Below are positions 1 through 5,491 of a DNA stretch of 5,491 nucleotides, in pieces. The translations under genes and the position numbers were made by a program. Every line of letters begins with the position of its first letter. Position 1 is the stretch's first letter. This DNA is from Candidatus Poribacteria bacterium. GTDB lineage: Bacteria > Poribacteria > WGA-4E > B28-G17. The notes beneath the pieces are model-generated. The model did no database searches and was not told where the DNA came from. It worked only from the letters and a program-made list of their open reading frames with translations. The stretch covers positions 1 through 5,491 of the forward strand of contig QNBQ01000151.1 in NCBI GenBank assembly GCA_003645735.1, written 5' to 3'.

Positions 1-1077
1 GACCTCGTGCTCCTCGCCGATCGTCCAGAAGGCGATCGCCTCGTTTTCGCCCCGCCTCAGCCTGATCGCAAAGTCCCTCTCATCCCCCAGGTCGATCCTC
101 CCCTCAACGGAGTATCCCTCAAGCGTCTGAGCCAGGGTTTTGAACGCCATGTAGGCCGCCTTCGGCCTCAGATCGTGCGTCACCGTCCCGAAGTGGTGCT
201 CCCTCTCGTTCGGATCGGTTCCGTCGTCCCTCCAGTCATACCATATGCTCACCGGCACGCCGCAGAGCAGGTTGACGAGGAACTCCCTGACGAGGAACCG
301 GGCCTGCTCCTCCTCGGTCAGCCTCCTCCCGTCCCAGTTTATGAGCGAATAGCCCCATTCGCCTGAGATCACCGGTATCTCCTTGCCCTGAGGGGCGTAT
401 CGCTTTATCAGCTCCCTGAGCTTGCGGTAATCGTCGATGACCGTCTCGGGAGGGGCGGCCCTATAGGGGTGGACGGTGAGGGCGTCGATCCACCTCAGAA
501 GCCCCCTCTTGAAACACTCCTCCAGCCAGTCCAGCGGTATGCCCGACGTGGCAGGCGCCACGACCCAGCCGGAGGGGTCGGCCTGTTTCAGACGAGGGGC
601 GACCTCCTCGACCAGCTTGCAGTAATCCTCGACGCTCGGCTGGGGATGCCAGAAGCCCCCCAGGTTCGGCTCGTTCCATATCTCCCAGAGTATGCCGTTC
701 CCGGCGTATCTCCTCGCCGCCGCCTCGGCGAAGGCGGCGAAAGCCTTCCTCCCCTCCTCGCTCCGGACGGATCTGTCCGGCTCGTAAAGCCTGTTGCTGT
801 AGTCGAGGATATAAAGCAGCCTTATCCCCCGCTTCTTACACCCCTCCGTAAGCGCGTCGTAGCCCGCCCCTTTAAAGTCGTAAACGCCCTTTTCCCTCTC
901 GACCGCCTCCCAGGTCAGATCCATCCTGATGAACTTGAACCCTGCCTCGGCTATCATGTCGAGGTCGCGCGGCTCGCCGGTGAAGTGGATGTTGACGCCC
1001 AGCCCCTGGGGTATGACGAGATCCGGGAGCGGAGTCCCGGCCATCGCAAGGCCGGTCAGGGCGAAAAGACAGGTCAT
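1..1077 (-). CDS. Clan GH-A (cellulase/GH5- or GH39-like) glycoside hydrolase, 3' end beyond window
   Basis: The first 359 residues of a probable secreted retaining glycosidase that cuts beta-linked polysaccharide; the stop codon lies off the left edge. The fold reads as a (beta/alpha)8 barrel. An early strand contains FIRMDLTWE (residues 49-57). IWNEPN (133-138) gives the likely acid/base Glu136, TVHPY (201-205) gives the conserved His-x-Tyr, and VISGEWGYS (236-244) gives the likely nucleophile Glu240. Aromatic residues follow in IWYDW (278-282). From about residue 320 the sequence turns beta-rich, as at the start of a C-terminal sandwich domain. The ATG at 1077 has a GGAGGTG Shine-Dalgarno four bases upstream. 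The N-terminus is hydrophobic and ends in an AMA-G signal-peptidase-like site near residue 13, but has no positive charge. It starts 19 bases after the glycosyltransferase stop, so it is probably the same transcript. The exact GH family and substrate cannot be told from what is visible. Confidence 0.87.
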   Translation of the reverse strand, partial: MTCLFALTGLAMAGTPLPDLVIPQGLGVNIHFTGEPRDLDMIAEAGFKFIRMDLTWEAVEREKGVYDFKGAGYDALTEGCKKRGIRLLYILDYSNRLYEPDRSVRSEEGRKAFAAFAEAAARRYAGNGILWEIWNEPNLGGFWHPQPSVEDYCKLVEEVAPRLKQADPSGWVVAPATSGIPLDWLEECFKRGLLRWIDALTVHPYRAAPPETVIDDYRKLRELIKRYAPQGKEIPVISGEWGYSLINWDGRRLTEEEQARFLVREFLVNLLCGVPVSIWYDWRDDGTDPNEREHHFGTVTHDLRPKAAYMAFKTLAQTLEGYSVEGRIDLGDERDFAIRLRRGENEAIAFWTIGEEHEV

Positions 1078-1081
1078 ACCG

Positions 1082-1088
1082 CACCTCC
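1082..1088 (-). promoter_or_regulatory. Ribosome binding site of the glycoside hydrolase
   Basis: GGAGGTG lies in the 19-base gap after the glycosyltransferase stop, four bases before the ATG at 1077. It supports this start even though the resulting signal peptide is unusually short. No other ATG, GTG or TTG occurs in this frame between the upstream in-frame TGA (1105-1107) and this ATG. Confidence 0.7.
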
Positions 1089-1096
1089 GTTTGAAT

Positions 1097-1798
1097 CTAA
1101 TCCATCAGCCTGAACTTGATGATGTAGTAGATGGCCGCAAGGCCGTCCTTCCATTTGATCTTCTTCCCCTCCGCGTGCGTCCTGCCGCTGTATTCGATCG
1201 GCACCTCGTATATCCTGCACCCCTTCTTGGCCAGCTTGGCGGTTATCTCCGGCTCGATCTCGAACCTGTTCCCCCTCAGCCTCAGCTCCCTTAGGATATC
1301 CGCCCTCATCACCTTGTAGCAGGTCTCCATGTCGGTGAGGTTGAGGTTCATCAACATGTTGGAGAGGAAGGTGAGGAACTTGTTGGCCATGTAATGCCAG
1401 AAGGAGGTGACCCTGCGGGTCGTGCCGCCGAGGAACCTCGACCCGTAGACGGCGTCGGCTCTGCCGTCGAGGATCGGTTTCAGCAGCTTGGGGTATTCGG
1501 CGGGGTTGTATTCGAGGTCGGCGTCCTGGACGATCACCACATCCCCCGTCACGTGTTTGAACCCCGTCCTCAGCGCCGCCCCTTTGCCCATGTTCCTCTC
1601 GTGGAAGATCACCTTGATGTCCGGATCGGCCTTTCTGATCTCCTCCAGCTTCTCCCTCGTCCCGTCCGTCGAGCCGTCGTCCACGACGATTATCTCCTTC
1701 TCAAGCGGCACCTCCACCTCCTTGACCCGCCTGATCACCTCCTCGATCGTCTCGACCTCGTTGTAGACGGGTATCACAACCGAGAGCTTCCTGAACAT
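1097..1798 (-). CDS. Family 2 glycosyltransferase (dolichyl-phosphate mannosyltransferase-like)
   Basis: A 233-residue GT-A fold enzyme that should move a sugar from a nucleotide-sugar donor to an acceptor, commonly a polyprenyl phosphate or cell-envelope glycan. It opens with VVIPVYNE (7-14). VDDGSTDGT (39-47) binds the nucleotide, NMGKGAALRTGF (69-80) is a family signature, and QDADLEYNP (91-99) holds the metal-binding DxD (Asp92, Asp94). YGSRF (118-122), ETCYKVMR (158-165) and FEIEPEI (179-185) complete the DPM1-like pattern. No membrane segments are evident, so it is probably cytosolic and peripheral at the membrane. I chose the ATG at 1798 because the glycosyltransferase fold begins straight after it. 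The frame stays open up to 1897, but that extension is low-complexity Gly/Arg sequence overlapping the nucleotidyltransferase gene. The Shine-Dalgarno is weak (GGTGGG-like), and a GTG nine bases upstream is possible. The gene lies 23 bases after the nucleotidyltransferase and 19 before the glycoside hydrolase. Donor and acceptor are unknown. Confidence 0.92.
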   Translation of the reverse strand: MFRKLSVVIPVYNEVETIEEVIRRVKEVEVPLEKEIIVVDDGSTDGTREKLEEIRKADPDIKVIFHERNMGKGAALRTGFKHVTGDVVIVQDADLEYNPAEYPKLLKPILDGRADAVYGSRFLGGTTRRVTSFWHYMANKFLTFLSNMLMNLNLTDMETCYKVMRADILRELRLRGNRFEIEPEITAKLAKKGCRIYEVPIEYSGRTHAEGKKIKWKDGLAAIYYIIKFRLMD

Positions 1799-1821
1799 CC
1801 GGCCCACCGCCCTTTCGATCC

Positions 1822-2397
1822 TCAACAGCCCTCGATCTCCCCCGCTTTTTCGATCATCTCCTCCACAAGCCCCCTTACCCCCAGCCTCTCGGCCCATCTC
1901 ATGAGATAGCTGAGATCCAATTTCCCCTTTTGAGCGAGGTAAACGCCGAGGGCATCCCGAAACTGTCTGCCCGACCCTTCGGTGAGCTTATGCCAAACCA
2001 GCTTTGTCAAGATCACATCCTCCGGCGCCAGGAGATACATCTCCTCGCCGAAGATCCGATGTTTGATCCGTCTTCGGAAGCTTTCCCGGTAATAGGGTTC
2101 ATCCTTGAGCATCCAGAAGTCGACCTTGATGCCCGCTTCGACGTCTATCAAGTTGAACACGCTTTCACGGGCCAGCGCTTCCCTAACCGCTTCCTCATCG
2201 AGGTAAAACCTTTGGGGATCGAAGCTCCGGATGAATCTCTCCACATCTGATGGGGATAAAGCGATCACCACATCTATGTCGTGCGTTCCCCTCGGCTCGC
2301 CGTAGAAGCTGGAGGCGATCGACCCGGTCAGGGCGTAGGGTATCCCCAGCTCGTTCAGCGTTTTGACGATCTCTCTAAGGAGTTCAACCTGTGCCAC
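1822..2397 (-). CDS. Nucleotidyltransferase-fold protein (AbiEii/DUF6036-like), second gene of a two-gene module
   Basis: A 191-residue protein of the DNA polymerase beta-type nucleotidyltransferase superfamily. It has the TGS motif (residues 24-26), then HDIDVVI (39-45) with metal-binding Asp40 and Asp42, and a plausible third acidic residue Asp93 in KVDFW (91-95). The active site therefore looks intact. APEDVILTKLVWHK (124-137) and RQFRDALGVYL (144-154) resemble the helical C-terminal part of AbiEii-like and DUF6036-like proteins. The family could transfer an NMP to a protein or RNA; the target is unknown. The start is a GTG at 2397 with AGGAGG eight bases upstream. That site sits inside the preceding small gene, with which this gene shares 43 bases. 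GC is lower here: I counted 158 of 300 (53%) over 1981-2280. The fold assignment is firm, but calling it a toxin or antibiotic-type enzyme would be inference. Confidence 0.85.
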   Translation of the reverse strand: MAQVELLREIVKTLNELGIPYALTGSIASSFYGEPRGTHDIDVVIALSPSDVERFIRSFDPQRFYLDEEAVREALARESVFNLIDVEAGIKVDFWMLKDEPYYRESFRRRIKHRIFGEEMYLLAPEDVILTKLVWHKLTEGSGRQFRDALGVYLAQKGKLDLSYLMRWAERLGVRGLVEEMIEKAGEIEGC

Positions 2398-2642
2398 AGC
2401 ATCATCCTCCTGACCATCTCCCGTTTCAGCTCCTCAGGGGTCAGATCGGGGTTCTGGGCCTTTATCCCCTCCATCGCGATCGCCCTGAGCATCTCGGAAA
2501 GCTCCAGAGCGATCCTCAGCCTCTCCTCGCCGCTCATCCTCCTCAGCACCTCGTAATACTCCCTGGACATCGGCTCGACCGTTCCTATCAGCTTTGCAAG
2601 CGGGGTTTTCCGGGGCTTGTCCTTTCGATCACCTGATCTCAT
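2355..2642 (-). CDS. Small charged helical protein, first gene of a module with the nucleotidyltransferase
   Basis: A 95-residue protein of unknown function, strongly charged and predicted by eye to be nearly all helical. The first 24 residues are basic and probably disordered. SREYYEVLRRMSGEERLRIALELSEMLR (starting at residue 26; key residues Y29, Y30, E39, E40, R41, L46) forms the core. A GIKAQNP turn (59-65) and a second helix starting LTPEELKREMVRRM (67-80) follow. From memory, small proteins of this type, with a '(T/S)xEERLRxALELSE' helix and a 'GIxAxxPxLxxEEL' segment, occur directly before nucleotidyltransferases in many bacteria; no search was run. The ATG at 2642 has GGAGG six bases upstream and overlaps the TIM-barrel gene by 14 bases. 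Internal Met25 (2570) and Met36 (2537) are possible alternative starts, the latter matching where the conserved core begins. It probably partners the nucleotidyltransferase as antitoxin-like inhibitor, adaptor or substrate; which one is unknown. Confidence 0.8.
   Translation of the reverse strand: MRSGDRKDKPRKTPLAKLIGTVEPMSREYYEVLRRMSGEERLRIALELSEMLRAIAMEGIKAQNPDLTPEELKREMVRRMMLWHRLNSLERSSKR
2406..2411 (-). promoter_or_regulatory. Ribosome binding site of the nucleotidyltransferase, inside the small upstream gene
   Basis: AGGAGG is formed by two adjacent arginine codons of the small helical protein and lies eight bases before the GTG at 2397. It decides the non-ATG start and implies that ribosomes translating the small gene pass over the initiation site of the nucleotidyltransferase. 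Confidence 0.7.
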
Positions 2643-3435
2643 CGATCGCCTCCCTCAGCTGCCTGATCCCCTTCAACATCAGCTCGGGGCTTCCCCAGTG
2701 CTCTATCGTCGCCGCCCCCTCAAACCCGTCCTGAAGGGCCAGTTTGAAGAGCTGCTGATAGGTGAGGTTTGTATCCCCTATCGGGTTCAGCTCCTTGTTC
2801 TTGTTCGGCTTGACGTGGAAGTGGGCGACCAGCCCTTTGATCTGGGAGTATCCGTCGGGATACGGCATCTCGCCGCATCTGTAGCTGTTCATCACGTCCC
2901 AGCAGACCCTCACGTGTTCCCCTCCGCCGAGGGCCTCGACGATCATCCTCGCCTCCCTACAGGTGCCGATCATCGTCGACCCCTCCGTCTCGAAGGCCAA
3001 CACGACCCCTTCCGCCCTCGCCTTCTCGGCGATCGGCCCCAGAAGCTCGGCGAACCTGTCGAGGTATCTCTCCAGATCGGGCCTCCCCTCCTCCTTGTCG
3101 CCCACCTTCCAGAAGGAGAAGACCCTGATGACCCTGGTTCCAAACGCGTGGGCCAGCTCGACCATCCTATCGAAATACCTCAGGTGTCTCTCATACTCCT
3201 CCCGGCTGTCGTAACGGCATTTCCCGACGGGCGAGCCGATGCAGGCCACCTCGGCTCCGTATTTCGAGAGAACCTCCTTCATCCGTTTGATGTCCTCGTC
3301 ATCTATGCTCGTCACGCTTTTGCCCCAGATCTTCCCCCTTATCTCGACGGCCTCGGCCCCGGCCTGGACGCCCAGCCTGACCGCCTCCTCGAAATCGTTC
3401 GAAACCTCATCCGTGAAGAAGCTGACCTTTATCAT
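2629..3435 (-). CDS. Xylose isomerase-like TIM-barrel protein (sugar phosphate isomerase/epimerase family)
   Basis: A 268-residue cytosolic protein of the AP endonuclease 2 / xylose isomerase-like TIM-barrel superfamily (PF01261 type). Members isomerise or epimerise sugars, keto-sugar acids or inositol derivatives using a divalent metal. The expected four metal ligands are all present: Glu149 (AFETEG), Asp180 (CWDVMNS), His205 or His207 (AHFHVKP) and Glu245 (TIEHWG). The first strand is KVSFFTDEVS (3-12) and the second is AVEIRG (29-34). Full length matches the family. The ATG at 3435 has AGGAGG six bases upstream and is the first gene after the promoter at 3470-3499. It therefore probably leads the operon that runs to the glycoside hydrolase. 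The substrate is not evident, because the superfamily is functionally diverse. The neighbouring glycosyltransferase and glycosidase suggest carbohydrate metabolism, which is inference. Its 3' end overlaps the next gene by 14 bases. Confidence 0.9.
   Translation of the reverse strand: MIKVSFFTDEVSNDFEEAVRLGVQAGAEAVEIRGKIWGKSVTSIDDEDIKRMKEVLSKYGAEVACIGSPVGKCRYDSREEYERHLRYFDRMVELAHAFGTRVIRVFSFWKVGDKEEGRPDLERYLDRFAELLGPIAEKARAEGVVLAFETEGSTMIGTCREARMIVEALGGGEHVRVCWDVMNSYRCGEMPYPDGYSQIKGLVAHFHVKPNKNKELNPIGDTNLTYQQLFKLALQDGFEGAATIEHWGSPELMLKGIRQLREAIDEIR
2649..2655 (-). promoter_or_regulatory. Ribosome binding site of the small helical protein
   Basis: AGGGAGG lies in the last codons of the TIM-barrel gene, six bases before the ATG at 2642. 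It supports the longest start of the 95-residue protein. That start creates a 14-base overlap with the upstream stop, a layout typical of translational coupling. Confidence 0.6.
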
Positions 3436-3440
3436 CCCTC

Positions 3441-3447
3441 TCCTCCT
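3441..3447 (-). promoter_or_regulatory. Ribosome binding site of the TIM-barrel gene
   Basis: AGGAGGA lies in the 40-base gap between rluD and the TIM-barrel gene, with the AGGAGG core six bases before the ATG at 3435. It falls within the short leader expected from the promoter just upstream, so transcript and start codon agree. Confidence 0.75.
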
Positions 3448-3469
3448 GGGATCGGTCGCGGAGCGGTTA

Positions 3470-3499
3470 ATTATATCACGACTTTCGGAGGAGGTTCAA
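3470..3499 (-). promoter_or_regulatory. Sigma-70-type extended -10 promoter for the TIM-barrel operon
   Basis: The -10 hexamer TATAAT (3470-3475) is a perfect consensus match in an otherwise GC-rich region. It is preceded by TGA, giving the extended -10 form TGnTATAAT, where TG belongs to the rluD stop codon. A -35-like TTGAAC (3494-3499, 4 of 6 matches to TTGACA) lies 18 bases upstream within the last rluD codons. Transcription should start near 3464, leaving a leader of about 29 bases that contains the TIM-barrel Shine-Dalgarno. I see no operator repeat around it and no hairpin terminator for rluD, so read-through from rluD is also possible. Confidence 0.65.
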
Positions 3500-4429
3500 C
3501 AGGTCGAGCATGTCCCGGGGCATCGGCGCCTCGAACTCCATCCACTCCCCGGTGGCCGGATGTCTGAACCCGAGCAGGCGGGCGTGGAGCATCTGTCTTT
3601 CGACCCTCTCCATCGCCTCCTTTATCTCCCTGGTCGGCGCCTCTTTTATCGCCCTCCTCCTGCCTCCCCCGTAGACCGGGTCGCCGACTATGGGGTAGCC
3701 TATGTGGGAGAGGTGAACCCTTATCTGATGCGTCCTGCCGGTTTTGGGCCTGGCCTCGACGAGCGAATACCTCCCCCCGGCAAGCTCCTCCAGAACCTCG
3801 ACCTCCGTCACAGCCTCCTTCGGGTTGACCGCGTTGACGGAGAACTTCTTCCTGTCGCCTATGCTCCTGCCTATGGGCATGTCTATCGTGAACTTTCGGG
3901 GCTTGGGGACGCCGCAGATCAGGGCGAGGTATCGTTTCTCGACCTTTCGGGATTTGAACTGCTCTATGAGGCTTTGATGCGCCAGGTCGCTTTTGGCCAC
4001 GACCATGACGCCGGACGTGTCCTTATCGAGCCTGTGGACTATGCCGGGCCGCTCCACCCCGCCTATTCCCGGGAGGTCGGGGAAGAGGGAGAGGAGAGCG
4101 TTCACGAGCGTGCCCGACCTGACGCCCGCCCCGGGGTGAACGGGCATCCCCGGGGGTTTATCGACGACGATCAGGTGGTCATCCTGGTAGAGCACCCGTA
4201 TCGGTATCTCCTCCGGCTTAAGCTCCGTCGGCTCCGGGGGCGGGATGGTGACCGATACGATGTCACCCCTCCTGAGCTTCCTGCTCGGCTTGGTCCGCTC
4301 CCCGTTCAGGGTGATGTGGCCGCTTTCGATCAGCTTCTTGGCGAACTCCCTGGAGATCCCCTCCTTGCGGCTCACGAACTTATCGATCCTCTCCCCCACC
4401 CCTTCCGATTCGATCAGATACTCCGCCAT
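3476..4429 (-). CDS. rluD: RluD-family 23S rRNA pseudouridine synthase
   Basis: A 317-residue enzyme that isomerises uridine to pseudouridine, in E. coli at positions 1911, 1915 and 1917 of 23S rRNA helix 69. An N-terminal S4 RNA-binding domain covers about residues 10-63 (GHITLNGERTKPSRKLRRGD region). The catalytic domain starts near VLYQDDHLIVVDKP (80-93). HRLDKDTSG (132-140) carries the catalytic Asp135. RTHQIRVHLSHIGYPIVGDP (232-251) is the second RluA-family signature. The C-terminal PRDMLDLLNLLR resembles the end of E. coli RluD. All key residues are present and length is normal. I chose the ATG at 4429 because it fits the family N-terminus and has a GGGGG stretch upstream. A TTG at 4450 would overlap the PBP stop by four bases and add seven residues. 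The gene is probably co-transcribed with the PBP gene. The RluD rather than RluC or RluA assignment rests on the S4 domain and overall resemblance, so the exact target uridines are less certain. Confidence 0.9.
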   Translation of the reverse strand: MAEYLIESEGVGERIDKFVSRKEGISREFAKKLIESGHITLNGERTKPSRKLRRGDIVSVTIPPPEPTELKPEEIPIRVLYQDDHLIVVDKPPGMPVHPGAGVRSGTLVNALLSLFPDLPGIGGVERPGIVHRLDKDTSGVMVVAKSDLAHQSLIEQFKSRKVEKRYLALICGVPKPRKFTIDMPIGRSIGDRKKFSVNAVNPKEAVTEVEVLEELAGGRYSLVEARPKTGRTHQIRVHLSHIGYPIVGDPVYGGGRRRAIKEAPTREIKEAMERVERQMLHARLLGFRHPATGEWMEFEAPMPRDMLDLLNLLRKS

Positions 4430-4446
4430 CTCGATCGCTTCCCCCT

Positions 4447-5491
4447 TCAATCGTGGGCATCACAGATCTTGGTCGGCTCGGTTCCCCTGATGAACGCCTC
4501 GGTTATGACGTCCTGGGGCGGGCATTTGCCGGGGTTTTCGAGCAGGCCGGTGTTTTTGTCTATCCTCCTGAAGACGATCCCCTCCGGAACCCTGAAATCC
4601 TTGGGGTATCCCCTGGAAGCCTCCTTCATGAACCTGACCCATATGGGCAGGGCGGCCTGGGACCCGGTCAGCTCCAGGCTCTTGCTCGGATCGTCGAACC
4701 CCACCCATACCCCCGCGACCAGGTCGGGGGTGAACCCGATGAACCAAGCGTCGGTGTAGTTGGAGGACGTGCCGGTTTTGCCCGCCGCCGGCCTGTCGAA
4801 CCCCATCCACCTGACCCTCCTGCCGGTGCCCCGCTCGATCACCCCCTCAAGCTGGTAGACCATCAGATAGGCCGCCGCCTCGTCCAAAACCCTCTTCCTC
4901 CTGGGAGGGTTCTCCTCGATGATCCTCCCGTTCCTGTCCTCGACGTATTTGACGCATATCGGCTCGGCCCTCACCCCCAGCGCGGCCCAGACGCCGTAGG
5001 CCGAGGTGATCTCCAGCAGGCTCACCTCCGAGGCGCCCAGCGCCAGGGAGGGAACGGGCCTGAGAGGGCTGCGTATTCCGAGCTTGCGGGCCAGCCTTAT
5101 CACCCTCGTCGGGCCGACCCTCTTCCAGAAGAACTTGGCGGTGGCGACGTTGAGCGACTTTTCGAGGGCCGTCCTCAACGTCACCCTCCCGTAGAACCTC
5201 CCCCCCAGGTTTTTCGGCGCCCAGATCTGCCCCCCCGACCTTATCGACCAGGGGGAGTCCTCGATCGTGTCGGCGGGGGTGGCGATCTTCGCCGCATACG
5301 CCGCGCAGTAGACGAACGGCTTGAAGGCCGACCCCGGCTGTCTCCTGGCCTGAACCGCCCTGTTGAACTGGGACACATCGTAATCCCTGCCCCCGACCAT
5401 CGCCCGGATGTATCCCGTGTCCGGCTCTATGGCCACCAGCGCGGCCTGGGGGTATTCGGCGGGATCGACCTGGGGGTTTTCGGGATCGAGC
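4447..5491 (-). CDS. Class A penicillin-binding protein (PBP1A family), transpeptidase part; 5' end beyond window
   Basis: The C-terminal 347 residues of a bifunctional peptidoglycan synthase; the start codon, membrane anchor and glycosyltransferase domain lie off the right edge. The visible part is the periplasmic or extracytoplasmic transpeptidase that cross-links stem peptides and is the target of beta-lactams. Counting from the first complete codon, SAFK (54-57) is the SxxK motif with catalytic Ser54, within RRQPGSAFKPF. SLN (112-114) is the SxN motif, and KTGT (238-241) is the KTG box in AAGKTGTSSNYTDAWFIGFTP. VAIEPDTGYIRAMVGG (19-34) precedes them, as in PBP1A proteins. The tail has cysteines at 323 and 343 around FIRGTEPT, a C-terminal pattern seen in other PBP1A homologues, perhaps forming a disulphide. 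The reading frame is open to the window edge and the GTG at 5436 is an internal valine, not the start. All three catalytic motifs are intact. The gene ends 17 bases before rluD. Confidence 0.95.
   Translation of the reverse strand, partial: LDPENPQVDPAEYPQAALVAIEPDTGYIRAMVGGRDYDVSQFNRAVQARRQPGSAFKPFVYCAAYAAKIATPADTIEDSPWSIRSGGQIWAPKNLGGRFYGRVTLRTALEKSLNVATAKFFWKRVGPTRVIRLARKLGIRSPLRPVPSLALGASEVSLLEITSAYGVWAALGVRAEPICVKYVEDRNGRIIEENPPRRKRVLDEAAAYLMVYQLEGVIERGTGRRVRWMGFDRPAAGKTGTSSNYTDAWFIGFTPDLVAGVWVGFDDPSKSLELTGSQAALPIWVRFMKEASRGYPKDFRVPEGIVFRRIDKNTGLLENPGKCPPQDVITEAFIRGTEPTKICDAHD

Noticed and set aside
31..40. GGCGATCGCC, a match to the cyanobacterial HIP1 palindrome, with a second GCGATCGC at 2476-2483
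   Set aside because: Two copies in 5.5 kb are few, both fit ordinary Ala-Ile codons, and general GATC enrichment explains them. They do not establish a cyanobacterial origin.
469..1113. A plus-strand open frame opposite the glycoside hydrolase
   Set aside because: The minus strand carries the clear IWNEPN and SGEWG catalytic motifs in a continuous 359-codon frame to the window edge. The plus-strand frame is its shadow.
1799..1897. A 33-residue N-terminal extension of the glycosyltransferase
   Set aside because: The extension is Gly/Arg/Asp-rich with no family resemblance and overlaps the end of the nucleotidyltransferase gene. The conserved fold begins straight after the ATG at 1798.
3436..3475. 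A possible intrinsic terminator after rluD
   Set aside because: The gap holds only a three-base CGC/GCG pairing and no U-tract. It is better explained as promoter plus ribosome binding site.
2617..3567. A 316-codon open frame on the plus strand opposite the TIM-barrel gene
   Set aside because: The translation is rich in Pro, Leu, His and Arg with no family motif, while the minus strand encodes a complete isomerase-like protein with four metal ligands.
3239..4759. A 506-codon open frame on the plus strand across rluD and PBP
   Set aside because: It lies opposite two genes with all their catalytic motifs intact, its translation shows no recognisable domain, and long antisense frames are expected in GC-rich codon-biased DNA.
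5434..5436. GTG at 5436 as the start of the PBP gene
   Set aside because: The frame continues upstream to the window edge with PBP-like sequence, and a start here would lack the membrane anchor and glycosyltransferase domain.

Overview
The window is a compact, all-minus-strand stretch of bacterial chromosome. It has seven protein-coding genes and no gap longer than 40 bases. A class A penicillin-binding protein and an RluD-type rRNA pseudouridine synthase mark it as bacterial. It is GC-rich, roughly 60% overall by spot counts, yet uses AGG/AGA for arginine and ATA for isoleucine freely. That codon mix is common in thermophiles and several uncultured phyla. I cannot name the lineage, and there are no RNA genes, insertion sequences, CRISPR arrays or phage genes.

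Reading in the direction of transcription (high to low coordinates), the window opens inside a PBP1A-type peptidoglycan synthase (5491 to 4447). Its N-terminal half lies off the right edge. Seventeen bases later comes an RluD-family pseudouridine synthase (4429 to 3476). A strong-looking extended -10 promoter (3499 to 3470) then begins at the end of rluD. The rluD stop codon itself supplies the TG of the extended -10. This promoter should start a second transcription unit.

That second unit runs as follows. A sugar isomerase/epimerase-like TIM-barrel protein (3435 to 2629) comes first. A 95-residue charged helical protein (2642 to 2355) and a nucleotidyltransferase-fold protein (2397 to 1822) follow. 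Then come a soluble family 2 glycosyltransferase (1798 to 1097) and the N-terminal part of a clan GH-A glycoside hydrolase (1077 to 1), which continues off the left edge. Genes overlap or are separated by at most 23 bases, and most have good Shine-Dalgarno sites, so co-transcription and translational coupling are likely.

Four of the named functions concern carbohydrate or cell-wall work: PBP, TIM-barrel isomerase, glycosyltransferase and glycoside hydrolase. The small-protein/nucleotidyltransferase pair does not fit that theme. It looks like a portable two-gene module, with a 43-base overlap, intact catalytic residues in the nucleotidyltransferase and a lower GC content than the flanking genes. 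It is the least understood part of the window and the best candidate for an undescribed system, possibly toxin-antitoxin-like, but its function cannot be read from sequence alone.
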